DNA of 64,000 bases from JADKAV01 sp963733395. Its GTDB lineage: Bacteria > Actinomycetota > Actinomycetes > S36-B12 > UBA10799. How positions within the stretch are numbered: position 1 is the stretch's first letter; each line of letters begins with the position of its first letter. Below the pieces are notes generated by a model that did not search any database, was not told where the DNA came from, and was given only the letters and a program-made list of their open reading frames with translations. A program made the translations under genes and the position numbers. Shown here in pieces: positions 35,595 to 44,690 of this stretch. The stretch spans positions 620,001 through 684,000 of the forward strand of contig CAVTCZ010000019.1 of NCBI GenBank assembly GCA_963733395.1, read 5' to 3'.

Positions 35595-36571
35595 ATGAAG
35601 GCGATCGTGCAGGAAGCGGTATGGGTCTCCGGAGGAGGTGCTGCACCTTGCAGACATCCCGAAACCCATATGCGGTGACGACGAGGTGTTGGTGCGGGTG
35701 CGCGCCAGTTCGGCCAACCCGTGGGACTGGCACTTCATCCGCGGCGAACCGCTTCTCATGCGCCCCGCGGGGTTGGGCGGCGTGCGCAAGCCCAAGTTCG
35801 CGATCCCCGGGGGAGACCTGGCCGGGGTCGTCGAAGCGGTCGGCTCCAGGGTTACCGGGTTCGCCGTCGGTGACGAGGTCTACGGCTTCGGTCACGGTGC
35901 GTTCGCGGAGTATCTGGCAGTACCCGCCGACCATCTGGCGGCGAAGCCGGCGAACCTCACGTTCGAGCAGGCGGCCGCCGTGCCGCTGGCAGCCGTCACC
36001 GCCATCCAGGGGCTGCGCGCCGGCGCTCTGACGTCCGGGCAGGACGTGTTGATCATCGGCGCCTCGGGTGGTGTGGGTAGTTTCGCGGTCCAGATCGCCA
36101 AAGACCTCGGGGCGCGGGTGACCGGGGTGTGCAGCACCGGCAACGTCGATCTCGTCCGCAGCCTCGGGGCCGAGCAGGTCATCGACTACACCACGGCAGG
36201 ACTGCACGACCGGTCCCGCGCGATACGACCTCGTGCTGCAACTCGGCGGGACGTACTCGCCGCGGGCCATCCGCCGGGTGCTGACGCCGAAGGGCACGCT
36301 GATCCAATCGTTCGGGGACGGCAACCGCTGGGTCGGTCCGGTGGGCAAGATCCTGCAGGCCGTGATCGTCAACCCGTTCGTCGGTCAGACCCTCAAGTCA
36401 TTCGTGGCCGAGGAGACCACCGAGACCCTCGATGAGTTGCGTGAGCTGATCGAGGCGGGCAGGCTGACTCCGGTCATCGACACCGTCTATCCGCTGGCCG
36501 AGGCGGCCAAAGCGATCAGCCTGGTGGAGAGCGGCAGCCCCGCCGGCAAGGTGGTCGTGTCGATCGACTGA
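35595..36571 (+). CDS. Second MDR quinone reductase-type oxidoreductase, two frame breaks
   Basis: A paralogue of 22229-23200. ATG 35595 gives MKAIVQEA, then a shift near 35621 restores YGSPEEVLHLADIP. The middle frame has the NADPH loop IIGASGGVGSFAVQIAKDLGA and GVCST. A second shift near 36215 leads to YDLVLQLGGTYSPRAIRRVL and the C terminus to 36571. The three parts are colinear with the intact paralogue, so the breaks are likely errors. It is divergent from the HMG-CoA reductase gene, 61 bases between starts. Confidence 0.88.
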
Positions 36572-36622
36572 CACCTTCCCGCTCATCCCGGCCGGTGCGG
36601 GATGCTGGGCCCGGGAGGAATC

Positions 36623-37247
36623 ATGAACAACCCGGAAGCGACCCAGCAGGCGTCTGGACATCCTGCGAGTCGGCGCCAACTACCAGTGGTACGTGATCCC
36701 GATGCTCGCGCTGGTGATCTACGTCTACGGCAACGAGTACGCGCAGCGGAACTGGAAGCCGATTGCTGCCGGTCTCGCGCTCTACGGCGTGCACTGGTTC
36801 TACGAGATCCTCAACGCTCTGATCCAGCACTTCTCCGGCCATGCGCTGTGGACGGTGCCGGAGGGGACCGCGTTCCTGCTGCTGGTGGGGGTCGGAGTCG
36901 AGCTGAGCCTGATGTTCTCGATCGCCGGACTCGTGATGAGCAAGTTCCTGCCCGCGGACCCGGCGATGAAGATCCTGGGCATTCCCAACCGGTGGGTGTT
37001 CGCGGTCGGCAATGCCGCCTTCTTCGCGATCTTCGAGATCTTCCTGGCCAAGACGTCCACGTTCGTCTGGGTCTACTCCTGGTGGGGCGCCCTGCCGGTG
37101 TTCGTGCTCGTCTACATCCCGTTCTTCCTGGCCGCCTTCCTCTGCTACGACTGGCCGCCGCGCCGGCAGGTGCGGTTCATCGGCACGGTGTTCGCGATCG
37201 ACGCCGTGATGCTGGTGCTCTTCGCCGGCGTGCTGGGCTGGATCTGA
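36623..37247 (+). CDS. Multi-pass membrane protein of unknown function, one frame break
   Basis: The start ATG 36623 follows GGGAGGAATC. The first residues read MNNPEATQQ, then a shift near 36652 restores RLDILRVGANYQWYVIPMLALVIYVYGNEYA and the frame 36693-37247. There are about five to six membrane helices with conserved-looking Trp, Tyr and His residues (GVHWFYEILNALIQHFSGH). I recognise no family. It lies 51 bases after the MDR gene and may be co-transcribed. No signal peptide. Confidence 0.75.
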
Positions 37248-37271
37248 GGGCGATCGCAGGACCTCGATCGA

Positions 37272-37308
37272 TGCATCATGGCATCATCCGTACTGATGCT
37301 ATGATGCA
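37272..37308. promoter_or_regulatory. VapBC operator: 37-bp near-perfect palindrome
   Basis: Outer arms TGCATCAT (37272-37279) and ATGATGCA (37301-37308) are exact inverses, and inner GCATCA / TGATGC arms are in register. The element ends three bases before the vapB start and is the expected site for conditional autorepression by the VapBC complex. Confidence 0.85.
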
Positions 37309-37311
37309 AGC

Positions 37312-37567
37312 ATGCGCACCACGGTCACTCTCGACCCGGACACCGAGCAGATCATCCGGCGCCGGATGCTGGAGCGGGGCGTCAGTTTCAAGGTGGCCCT
37401 GAACGATGTGATCCGCAGCGGAGTCACCGGCGGCGGGCTGCATGAGCCGTTTCCAGACCGAGGTTGCCGATCTCGGGCAGTGCCGCATCAATCTCGATCG
37501 TGCGCTGCAGGTCGCCGCGGATCTCGAGGACGAGGAACTGATCCGGAAGATGCGCTCCGGCTCGTGA
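37312..37567 (+). CDS. VapB-type antitoxin, one frame break
   Basis: The N terminus MRTTVTLDPDTEQIIRRRML is a ribbon-helix-helix/VapB DNA-binding segment. After a shift near 37447 the frame continues with INLDRALQVAADLEDEELIRK, a typical VapB toxin-neutralising tail, ending in a TGA at 37565-37567 that overlaps the vapC GTG. About 84 residues. It should repress via the palindrome directly upstream. Confidence 0.85.
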
Positions 37568-37996
37568 GACTCGTCGATGCCAATGTCCTGCTGTATGCGG
37601 TCAACACATCCGCGCCGCACCACGAGCGTTCCCGGCGATGGCTGGACGCGGCGTTGTCCGGGGGATCCACAGTGGCCTTCGCCTGGCTCCCGTTGCTGGC
37701 ATTCGTGAGACTGTCCACCCGTGCCGACCTGTTCGATACGCCGCTCACCGTGGGCCAGGCGATGGACCGGGTGGACGCCTGGCTCGCCGCTCGGTCTGCG
37801 GTGGTCGATCGAACCGACCATGCGGCATTCGGCGATCGTTCGGGATCTGCTGGCCCCGCTCGGTGCCGGTGCCAATCTCGTCAGCGACGCCCATCTGGCC
37901 GCGTTGGCTGTCGAGCATCGATGCACGGTGATGTCCTTCGACCGTGATTTCGGGCGCTTTGCGGGGGTCCGTTGGCAGGAGCCGCCGCAGTTCTAG
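37564..37996 (+). CDS. VapC-type PIN-domain ribonuclease toxin, one frame break
   Basis: Starts at GTG 37564 in a 4-base overlap with vapB. The PIN fold begins VRLVDANVLLYAVN (first Asp), with HERSRRWLD next. A shift near 37805 brings in HSAIVRDLLAPLGAGANLVSDAHLAALA (acidic residues in SDAH) and SFDRDFGRF (last acidic pair). ~143 residues. PIN toxins of this type cut tRNA or rRNA; the target is not known. The break is likely an error because all acidic residues are kept. Confidence 0.85.
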
Positions 37997-38024
37997 TCCG
38001 AACGGGGACCCTGGCCCAGCGTGA

Positions 38025-38645
38025 CTAGCTCAGCCCCCGGCCGTGGGCCCAGCGCGCCAGTTCCCGCCGGTTGCTCAACTGCAGTTTGCGCAACACCGCC
38101 GACATGTGGGTCTCCACGGTCTTGATGCTGAGGTACAACTCGTCGGCCGTCTCGCGGTAGGTGTACCCGCGGGCGATCAGCCGCATCACATCGCGCTCCC
38201 GCGCCGTCAGCCGGTCCAACTCGTCGTCGCTCTGCGCAGCAGCACCGGTGAAGGCATCCAGCACGAAGCCGGCCAGGCGCGGGCTGAAGACGGCATCCCC
38301 TGCGGCCACCTGCCGGATCGCCTTGGCCAGGGCGTCGGCGGTGATGTCCTTGGTCACGTAGCCGCGGGCCCCGAGGCGAACGACGGCGATGACATCCTGT
38401 GCGGCGTCGGACACCGACAGGGCGAGATAGCGGGCGTCGCCGTGGGACTGCCGCAGCACCTCCTGGGCGTTGCCGCCGGGAAGGTGCACATCCAGCAGCA
38501 CCACGTCCGGCTCGGCCGCGGCGATCGTACTGACCGCGCTGGCGACGTCGTCGGCCTCGCCCACCACCTCGATGTCCTCGGGCAGCCCGCCGCGGATCCC
38601 GGCCCGCACCATCTCGTGGTCGTCCACGATCACCAGCCGGATCAT
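38025..38645 (-). CDS. NarL/LuxR-type response regulator
   Basis: A 206-residue regulator with an N-terminal receiver (Asp8-Asp9 acidic pocket, phospho-acceptor Asp52 in LLDVHLPGG, Lys in GYVTKD) and a C-terminal LuxR HTH (LTARERDVMRLIARGYTYRE ... SIKTVETHMSAVLRKL). The start overlaps the kinase stop by four bases. It is the partner of the PspC-domain kinase and likely controls envelope-stress genes, including the divergent pspC gene. Confidence 0.95.
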   Translation of the reverse strand: MIRLVIVDDHEMVRAGIRGGLPEDIEVVGEADDVASAVSTIAAAEPDVVLLDVHLPGGNAQEVLRQSHGDARYLALSVSDAAQDVIAVVRLGARGYVTKDITADALAKAIRQVAAGDAVFSPRLAGFVLDAFTGAAAQSDDELDRLTARERDVMRLIARGYTYRETADELYLSIKTVETHMSAVLRKLQLSNRRELARWAHGRGLS

Positions 38646-39769
38646 GATCGCCCCAGGCTCAAGGTGACCTCGGTGCCCCGCTCGTCGGTCCGGATCTCGC
38701 AGGTGCCGCCGGCACGCTGCATGCGACCACGCATCGACTCGGCGATCCCGCGCCGGTCGTCGGGCACCTCTTCCGGGTCGAACCCCGCTCCGCGGTCGCG
38801 CACGTAGACCGTCGCACCGTTCTCGCCGACCTCGGCATAGAGGCTGATCGACCCGCCGGCGTGCTTGGCCGCATTGAGCACCGCCTCACCGGTGGCCGCG
38901 ACCAGCGACTGGCCGGCCTCGTCGAGTGGTGCATCGCCGACGCAGACCACTTCGATCGTCACCGGGTACTCGTCCTCAACCCGGGCCGCAGTGGCGACCA
39001 AAGCCGCCCGCAGCGTCTGCGCCGGATCGCGTGCGGGTTCGTACAGCCAGGTGCGCAGGTGGCGCTCCTCGGCCCGCGCCAGCCGCACCACCTGCTCGGG
39101 TTCGTCGGCGTGCTGGCGGATGAGGGTGAGTGTCTGCAGCACCGAGTCGTGCACCTGCGACGCCAGTTCCGCGCGGGTCTGCGACGCGATGCGCTGCTGC
39201 CGCTCGTTGGTCAGTTCCCGGTACAGCCCCGCCACCCACGGCATGGCGATCAACGCCACGCCCGCGAGCAGCAGCACGGCCACGGCGACGGCGCTGAGCA
39301 GAGAGCGCAGGCCCAGCCCGGTGGTGGCCAGCCCGGCGACCCCGGCCACGACCAGCAGCACACCCAGCAGCAGGGCCGTCCACTGGAAGCCGTCGGGACG
39401 CAGGCGCCGGGACGGCTGCACCCGCATGTAGACGACGGTTGCGCCGATGGCGATGACCGCCAGTGGCAACCCGACCTGCATCCAGGGGTTCGTCGGCACG
39501 AGCAGGAAGATCCCGATGACCAGAGCTGCGAAGGCGAGCAGTCGGGCGGTGTCCGACTCGTCGTCCTCCCGCGTCGGCAGCACAGCCCAGTACGCCGCAT
39601 AGGCGATGACGCCGATCCCGCCGAAGACCGTGAGCAACACGAAGGTGGCGCGGATCGCTCCGACCGGCCAGCCCAGGTGTTCGGCGAGTCCGCTGGCCAC
39701 GCCACCCACCCAGCGCCCCCGGGACTCCCGATACGCGCGGGGGATGGTCTGGGTGCTCACATCTGCCAT
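38642..39769 (-). CDS. PspC-domain sensor histidine kinase
   Basis: A 375-residue protein. Residues ~10-60 form a PspC domain (YRESRGRWVGGVASGLAEHLGW), followed by about four more membrane helices, a HisKA_3 box (RAELASQVHDSVLQTL, phospho-His) and an HATPase domain (GEAVLNAAKHAGG, VRDRGAGFDP, RRGIAESMRGR). Start is ATG 39769; residues further upstream belong to the intergenic region shared with pspC. It couples to the response regulator at 38025. PspC fused to a HisKA_3 kinase is a recurrent actinobacterial envelope-stress sensor. Confidence 0.93.
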   Translation of the reverse strand: MADVSTQTIPRAYRESRGRWVGGVASGLAEHLGWPVGAIRATFVLLTVFGGIGVIAYAAYWAVLPTREDDESDTARLLAFAALVIGIFLLVPTNPWMQVGLPLAVIAIGATVVYMRVQPSRRLRPDGFQWTALLLGVLLVVAGVAGLATTGLGLRSLLSAVAVAVLLLAGVALIAMPWVAGLYRELTNERQQRIASQTRAELASQVHDSVLQTLTLIRQHADEPEQVVRLARAEERHLRTWLYEPARDPAQTLRAALVATAARVEDEYPVTIEVVCVGDAPLDEAGQSLVAATGEAVLNAAKHAGGSISLYAEVGENGATVYVRDRGAGFDPEEVPDDRRGIAESMRGRMQRAGGTCEIRTDERGTEVTLSLGRS

Positions 39770-39873
39770 TGTCGACCCGGGAGGTCTCCTGAGGGATCCG
39801 GGGGAAACCCTGAGACGCAGTTCAGGGGCGTCACCCGATGTGGGATCGTGCCTTCGGCGGGCACCGTGGAGGC

Positions 39874-41014
39874 ATGAGTGAAACAACGATCAATATGAGT
39901 CCGCCACCGGTCGCGCCGCGGGTCTTCCGCCGAAGCAGTTCCGACCGGATCATCGGCGGTGTCTGCGGCGGCCTCGGCCGCTACTGGAACGTCGACCCGG
40001 TGATCCTGCGGGTGGCGTTCGGAGTGTCCCTGCTGGTCGGTGGCTTCGGCCTGTTCTTCTACCTGGCCCTGTGGCTGCTCGTACCCGACGAGACGGCGCC
40101 CCCGGATGTCCGCGTCAGCGAGTCCTGGGGCCTGCGGGTACTGGGTGCTTTCATGGCCTTCATCACCGCGATGATCGCACTGGGGCTACTGTTCAGCGAC
40201 TCCGTCGGCAGCGGCGCGGTGGTGCTCGGGGCGCTGGGCGCCGGCATCGTCGTGTGGATCGTCATGAGTCAGCGGACACCCCAACGTCCGCCGGCAGAAG
40301 TCCCGTTGAGTTACGGCGACGTCACGCAGACGGCGGTCCTCGAGCAACCGCCGATGCCACCGGCTGCGCCGCGGCCGCCGCGGGAACACTCGTACCTGGG
40401 CTTGATCGGGCTGTGTGCGGCGATTGCCGCAACCGGGCTCGCCCTGCTCCTCGGCGCCAGCCCCACGGCCGTGCTGGCTGCGGCGCTGCTCGCACTGGGT
40501 GTGGCGCTGCTGGTCGGAGCCTTCCGCGGTCGGGCCCGCTGGCTGCTGATCTTCGCGGTGCCGTTGCTCGTGGTCCTGACCGCCGTGTCCCAGGTGCAGC
40601 GCTCCGAGATCAACGTCGGTGAGACCGTCTGGACACCCACGTCCGCCGGGAGCACCTACAGCCTCACGGCCGGAACGGTGGCGGTTGACTTCGCCGACTG
40701 GCAGGGTCAGCCCAAGGCCGGGGACGAGATCACCCTGGATGTCGGCATCGGTGAGGTGCGGCTGGAGGCTCCCCGCAACTGGGACATCGTGCTCGTGACC
40801 GACCTCGGAGCAGGTGAGGTGACCGTCGACGGCGACACCCGCCGCGGCACCCGACAGGTTGCGCATCCCGGCTGGGGATCAGCCCGCCGAGGGCACGCTG
40901 CAGGTCAACGTCACCGGTCAAGCGGGGTCCGTGCTCATCGACACTGACGCCCCGCGTGCCGGCACCCCGGTGCCCACACCCACGAAGGAAACCAAGAAGG
41001 AGAAGGCAGCATGA
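39874..41014 (+). CDS. PspC-domain membrane protein with C-terminal extracellular domain, one frame break
   Basis: Start ATG 39874. Residues ~17-75 are a PspC domain (FRRSSSDRIIGGVCGGLGRYWNVDP), followed by several membrane helices and a DUF2154/LiaF-like beta domain (LDVGIGEVRLEAP ... LGAGEVTVDG). A shift near 40873 restores GDQPAEGTLQVNVTGQAGSV and ends at a TGA (41012-41014) that overlaps the next ATG. Without it the tail is random Arg/His-rich. It is divergent from the PspC kinase (104-base gap), so probably a target of that system. Confidence 0.88.
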
Positions 41015-41199
41015 GCAAGCACCCGGTCGATCTGTTGAGCCTGGGAGCGGGACTGATGTTCTCGCTGTTCGCGCTCGGATACTTGCTGGTCCCGGCGTCG
41101 ATGAGCATGACGGTGGTCGTGCCCGTGATGCTCGTGGGCCTCGGAGTGTTCGGGATCGCAGCCGCGGTCGTCGCGCAACGCCGGCGGCAACCGGTCTGA
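41011..41199 (+). CDS. Small two-helix membrane protein
   Basis: 62 residues, two hydrophobic segments and a basic Arg/Gln tail. ATG 41011 overlaps the pspC stop (ATGA) and is preceded by GAAGGAGAAGG. A coupled small protein of the PspC block; function unknown. Confidence 0.8.
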   Translation: MSKHPVDLLSLGAGLMFSLFALGYLLVPASMSMTVVVPVMLVGLGVFGIAAAVVAQRRRQPV

Positions 41200-41213
41200 G
41201 ACAGATTCGCAGG

Positions 41214-41245
41214 AGGGCGTCGGTTCGCGAGGACCGGCGCCCTTT
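41214..41245 (+). terminator. Rho-independent terminator after the PspC operon
   Basis: Stem AGGGCGTCGGT / ACCGGCGCCCT with one mismatch and a short loop, followed by TT. It sits 15 bases after the small membrane protein stop. Confidence 0.7.
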
Positions 41246-41373
41246 GCTGTGGCGCATCCTCACAAGTGGCCAGCCAGCCCCCGCCCGTGCCCGGTTCTGA
41301 GGACCACCGGGCGCGCAAGCCAGGAACAAACCTGCCGCAGGGCCGGATCTGCTCGGCTGTGCGGGGCCGTTGG

Positions 41374-42547
41374 CTACAGGTCCGGCTTGGGGGGCAGGTC
41401 GGATCCCTTGGCCTGCTTCAACGTCCGTGCCATTGCGGCCTGCCAGGCGTCGTAGGCCTGACCGTAGCGGGCGGTGATGCGCTCCGACTCGCTCTGGAAC
41501 TGCTCCCACTGCGAGTCGAACTCGAAGTAGCACTCGCCGTCGAAGCACTCTGCGTCCTCCAACGCCGACACCGCCGAGTCGATCGCATCTGCTCCGTCAC
41601 CGAGCACGGTCACGATCCGCGAGTGCACGCCCCGCAGATCCGTGGGAGGCCGTAGGGCAGCCATCCGGTTGGCGATGTCGCGGCGGTCGGTCGACGCTTG
41701 GGTGAAGTAGTCGATGACCTCGAACATGTAGAGGTCGTCGACATACATGCGATCAACGAACGCGCCGGTGTCGTTGCGCAACGCGGTGTACTGGTCGATC
41801 AGCGACTCCATCTGGGCGTGGTACGTGCGTGCATCGGCGCGTTCTGATCGGGCCTCGGCTTTGGCCTTCGCGACCTGCTTGCGGTATCGAGCCATGGCCT
41901 TGTCCACGCGGCGGGTCAGGTCGTCGAGGGTGCGCACAGTGTCCTCTCCCTCCGCGGCGGCTGTCTGGGTGGCGCCGCCGTAACCGGAGAGTGCGTCGAG
42001 GCTGTCGACGAGTTGCATGCGGTTGTCGGTCCAGACTTCCGTGTTGTTCTCCTCGTAGGCCTGCAGCGCCGCCAACGCGGCGTACGCATCGCGCAGGGTC
42101 GTCAACCGGTCGGCGCCCGACGCTACCGGGTCCTCCGAGAGGGTTGCGTCGATGGCCGACAACTGCGTTTGCGCCCCCCTGGCCACGTCCTGGACCATCT
42201 CAGTGGACTGCGCCGCGGACATATCGTCCAGGGATGACATCAGCACGGGGCTGGAGGCGTTGTACTGCTCCTTGGCGGCGCTGTTCTGGGTCAGTCCCCA
42301 CCACGCTGCGCCGGCGAGGACGAGACCGAGGGCTGCAACGCCGGTGATGACCAGGATCCGGCGTCGTTTCGGCTTCGGGTCGGGGGTGGGCTGCAGGACC
42401 TCGGTCTGCTCAGCGACGGCCTCCTCGGGTTCGTCCGCGACGAGTTGCAACCGTGGCGATCTTGTGACCGCATTCGGGACAGAACTTGTCGCTGGGGTGC
42501 AGGGGGCTCGAGCACTCACTGCAGACCAGGTTGGTGTCGTCCTCCAT
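41374..42547 (-). CDS. Zinc-ribbon membrane protein, one frame break
   Basis: Read from ATG 42547: MEDDTNLVCSECSSPL... with FCPECGHK, giving a four-Cys zinc ribbon (CxxC...CxxC) in the first 30 residues. A shift near 42455 joins it to LQLVADEPEEAVAEQTE. One membrane helix follows (ILVITGVAALGLVLAGAAWW) and then a ~280-residue helical extracytoplasmic part with a Cys pair (CFDGECYF). The zinc_ribbon_2 plus TM layout is common in bacteria, with unknown role. The displayed frame without the shift reads an unrelated N terminus. Confidence 0.78.
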
Positions 42548-42640
42548 TGTGGACCTCCCGTGGGACGCCATTCGACGGTAGCGCCGGGGCCTGGTCGCAT
42601 GCGCACGTGAGGACTGGGCCGCTACTCAGCGCGACGGCGC

Positions 42641-43523
42641 TCAGCGTCCCAGTTCGGCCAGAGGCTCGACTGTCGGGATGCACACCGATTCCACCCAGTC
42701 CGCGATCGAGTCTCCGAGTGGCATCACGTGGACGACTTCCACGCCGACCCGGGCGTAGTCGCGCATCCGCTCCACGAAGGCGGCCGTGTCCCCGGCGGCG
42801 AGTTCCGGGCCGGTGTAGAGGATGGTCTTGCGGATCTCGTCGGGGTCGCGGCCGACATCGTCGCAGTGGCGGCGCAGCACGTCGAACTTGTGCGCGATCG
42901 CCTCTGGCGTGCTGGCGAACAGGTTGCAGGCGTCGGCGTACTGGGCGACGAGGCGCAGCGTCTTGCGCTCCCCGCCACCCCCGATGAGGATCGGCGGGTG
43001 CGGCCGGCTGATCGGTTGCGGCGAGCAGAGGGTCTCGGTCGAGGCGGTAGTGCCGGCCCTGGTACGGCCCGTTGTCGTCGCTCCACATCTGCAGGCAGAT
43101 CTGCAGCGTCTCCTCGAGCCGTTCGAAGCGTTCGGCCAGCGGCGGGAAGTCGACCCCGAGGCCCCGGTGCTCGCGCTCGTACCAGGCCGCACCGATGCCG
43201 AGCTCGGCCCGGCCGCCGGACAGGACGTCGAGGGTCGTGACGATCTTCGCCAGCAGACCGGGGTGCCGGTAGGTGACGCCGGTGACCAGCAGCCCGAGGC
43301 GCAGTCGGCTGGTCTGGCCGGCGACGAAGCCCAGGCTGGTGTAGCCCTCGAGCATCGGTTCCTCGGCAGGGAACATCCTGTCCATCTGGAAGTAGTGGTC
43401 CATGAACGACAGCGACACGACACCGGCCTCGTCGGCGAGTTGTGCCGCGCGAGCGATCTCGGGCCCGATGGCCGCCGGCCCGCCGGGAAGTGCGAACCGG
43501 ACCAGATGCAGTGCGAGATCCAT
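42641..43523 (-). CDS. Luciferase-like monooxygenase (F420/FMN class), one frame break
   Basis: Start ATG 43523 with GGGAGG before it. The TIM-barrel landmarks are AQLADEAGVVSLSFMDHYF, LRLGLLVTGVTYRHPGLLAKIVTTLDVLSGGR and GIGAAWYEREH. A shift near 43030 leads to HPPILIGGGGERKTLRLVAQYADACNLF, a highly conserved LLM segment. The family uses FMN or F420. The HPG.LAK run and length (~294) fit F420-dependent LLM. Likely dehydrogenation of an aldehyde or alcohol; the substrate is unclear. Confidence 0.87.
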
Positions 43524-43559
43524 GGTGCCTCCCATTCCGACCGCCGTACGCGACTGTAC

Positions 43560-43994
43560 CTACGGAACCGCCGGGGGCCAACCAGTCAGCGGACCGGCCG
43601 CACCCGCGCGGTCGCGCCAGGCGCTCCAGGCGCCCGTGCACCACAGCGCCCAGACGATCAGCACCGGTTGGAACAGCAGTCGGACGCCACGGGCGAGGTC
43701 GGAGTCCAGCCCGAACGCGTCGGTCTGTGTGAGCAACTGCGAGATGTTGCCCGGGAACACCACGACGAAGAAGGCGGCGAGCAGCCAGCCCACGAGTGCG
43801 AGATGCCGGCCGGCGAACACGAGCGCGACCGCGAAGGCGAGTTCGACCACGCCCGACACCGCGACGACGGTTTCGGGAAGGGGCATCCAGGGCGGCACCT
43901 GAGCGAGGAACGTGTCCGCTGCGACGAAGTGCCCGATCCCGGCGACAGCCATGAACGCGGCCAGCAGCCAGCGGGCGAGATCGGCCGGCTTCAT
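43560..43994 (-). CDS. DoxX family membrane protein
   Basis: A 144-residue four-helix membrane protein with the DoxX pattern: AFMAVAGIGHFVAADTFL near the start, PETVVAVSGVVELAFAVAL and a final helix. Start ATG 43994, one base from the haem oxygenase-like stop, so they are co-transcribed. DoxX proteins interact with thiol or redox partners; exact role is unsettled. Confidence 0.87.
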   Translation of the reverse strand: MKPADLARWLLAAFMAVAGIGHFVAADTFLAQVPPWMPLPETVVAVSGVVELAFAVALVFAGRHLALVGWLLAAFFVVVFPGNISQLLTQTDAFGLDSDLARGVRLLFQPVLIVWALWCTGAWSAWRDRAGAAGPLTGWPPAVP

Positions 43995-43995
43995 G

Positions 43996-44280
43996 TCAGA
44001 CGACCTCGAACTCCCAGATCTCCGAACCCGTCGCCGCGGGTCTGCCGCCACCGTGTCCCGCGGCGAACTCCTGCGACTCCCGCCAGGCCTGGTAGGACTC
44101 GACGCTGTCCCAGCGGGTGTAGACGAGGTACTTGTCACCGCCGGCGATCGGCCGCAGCAGTTCGAAGTGCTCGAACCCGGGCGCCTGGTCGACGGATCCT
44201 GCGCGGGCGGCGAACCGCTGCTCGAGGGTGACGGCCTGTTCGGCCGGGACGGACAGTGCGTTCACGACGACGTAGGACAT
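43996..44280 (-). CDS. MhuD/IsdG-type haem-degrading monooxygenase (ABM domain)
   Basis: A 94-residue ABM-fold protein closely resembling mycobacterial MhuD. The haem-site residues line up: Asn7 (VVNAL), Trp66 (YQAWRE) and His76 (AAGHGG). Sequence around PGFEHFELLRPIAGGDKYLV matches MhuD as well. MhuD enzymes cleave haem to mycobilin and free iron. It is co-encoded with DoxX; no haem importer is in the window. Catalytic product cannot be predicted. Confidence 0.85.
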   Translation of the reverse strand: MSYVVVNALSVPAEQAVTLEQRFAARAGSVDQAPGFEHFELLRPIAGGDKYLVYTRWDSVESYQAWRESQEFAAGHGGGRPAATGSEIWEFEVV

Positions 44281-44307
44281 GTCGTCAGCGTAGGCGCGGG
44301 CGGTCGA

Positions 44308-44619
44308 TCACGCCGTGGGCGGCGCGAAGTCGGGCCGCCCATCAGGCGACGGCGGTCGCGAGCAGTCGGTGAGCAGCTGGCCCACCAGGGCGGGTGAGCG
44401 CTCAGGGTGGACCAGACCCGATCTCCAGGAACTGGCGAAAGGACTCCGCCTCCGGGAGGTCGCGAAATCCAGGTCCACGACGATGTACGCCGGATCGTCC
44501 AGCGTCTGTGAGACCCGGAGACCAGCACCCGCACCTCCGCGGGCGGCGGCGAAGCGGTCGAAGGCGCCTCGCCAGGTCGGGTAGTCGGTGATGGCGTGTT
44601 CGATGTGCAAAGTGACCAT
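44308..44619 (-). CDS. Small ABM/cyclase-like protein with possible compensating frame slips
   Basis: Start ATG 44619 gives MVTLHIEHAITDYPTWRGAF and DDPAYIVVDLDF, typical of small ABM-fold proteins. From ~44475 to ~44420 the better frame is another one (EAESFRQFLE), after which the original frame gives SPALVG. ~103 residues. Possibly two indels. No catalytic assignment. Confidence 0.65.
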   Translation of the reverse strand: MVTLHIEHAITDYPTWRGAFDRFAAARGGAGAGLRVSQTLDDPAYIVVDLDFATSRRRSPFASSWRSGLVHPERSPALVGQLLTDCSRPPSPDGRPDFAPPTA

Positions 44620-44690
44620 GTGCGGCAACCTACGGATGTTCGGGCGGCGCGAACACCCCAGGAAGTTGGGGTTTCGCATAGCCTTCGACC

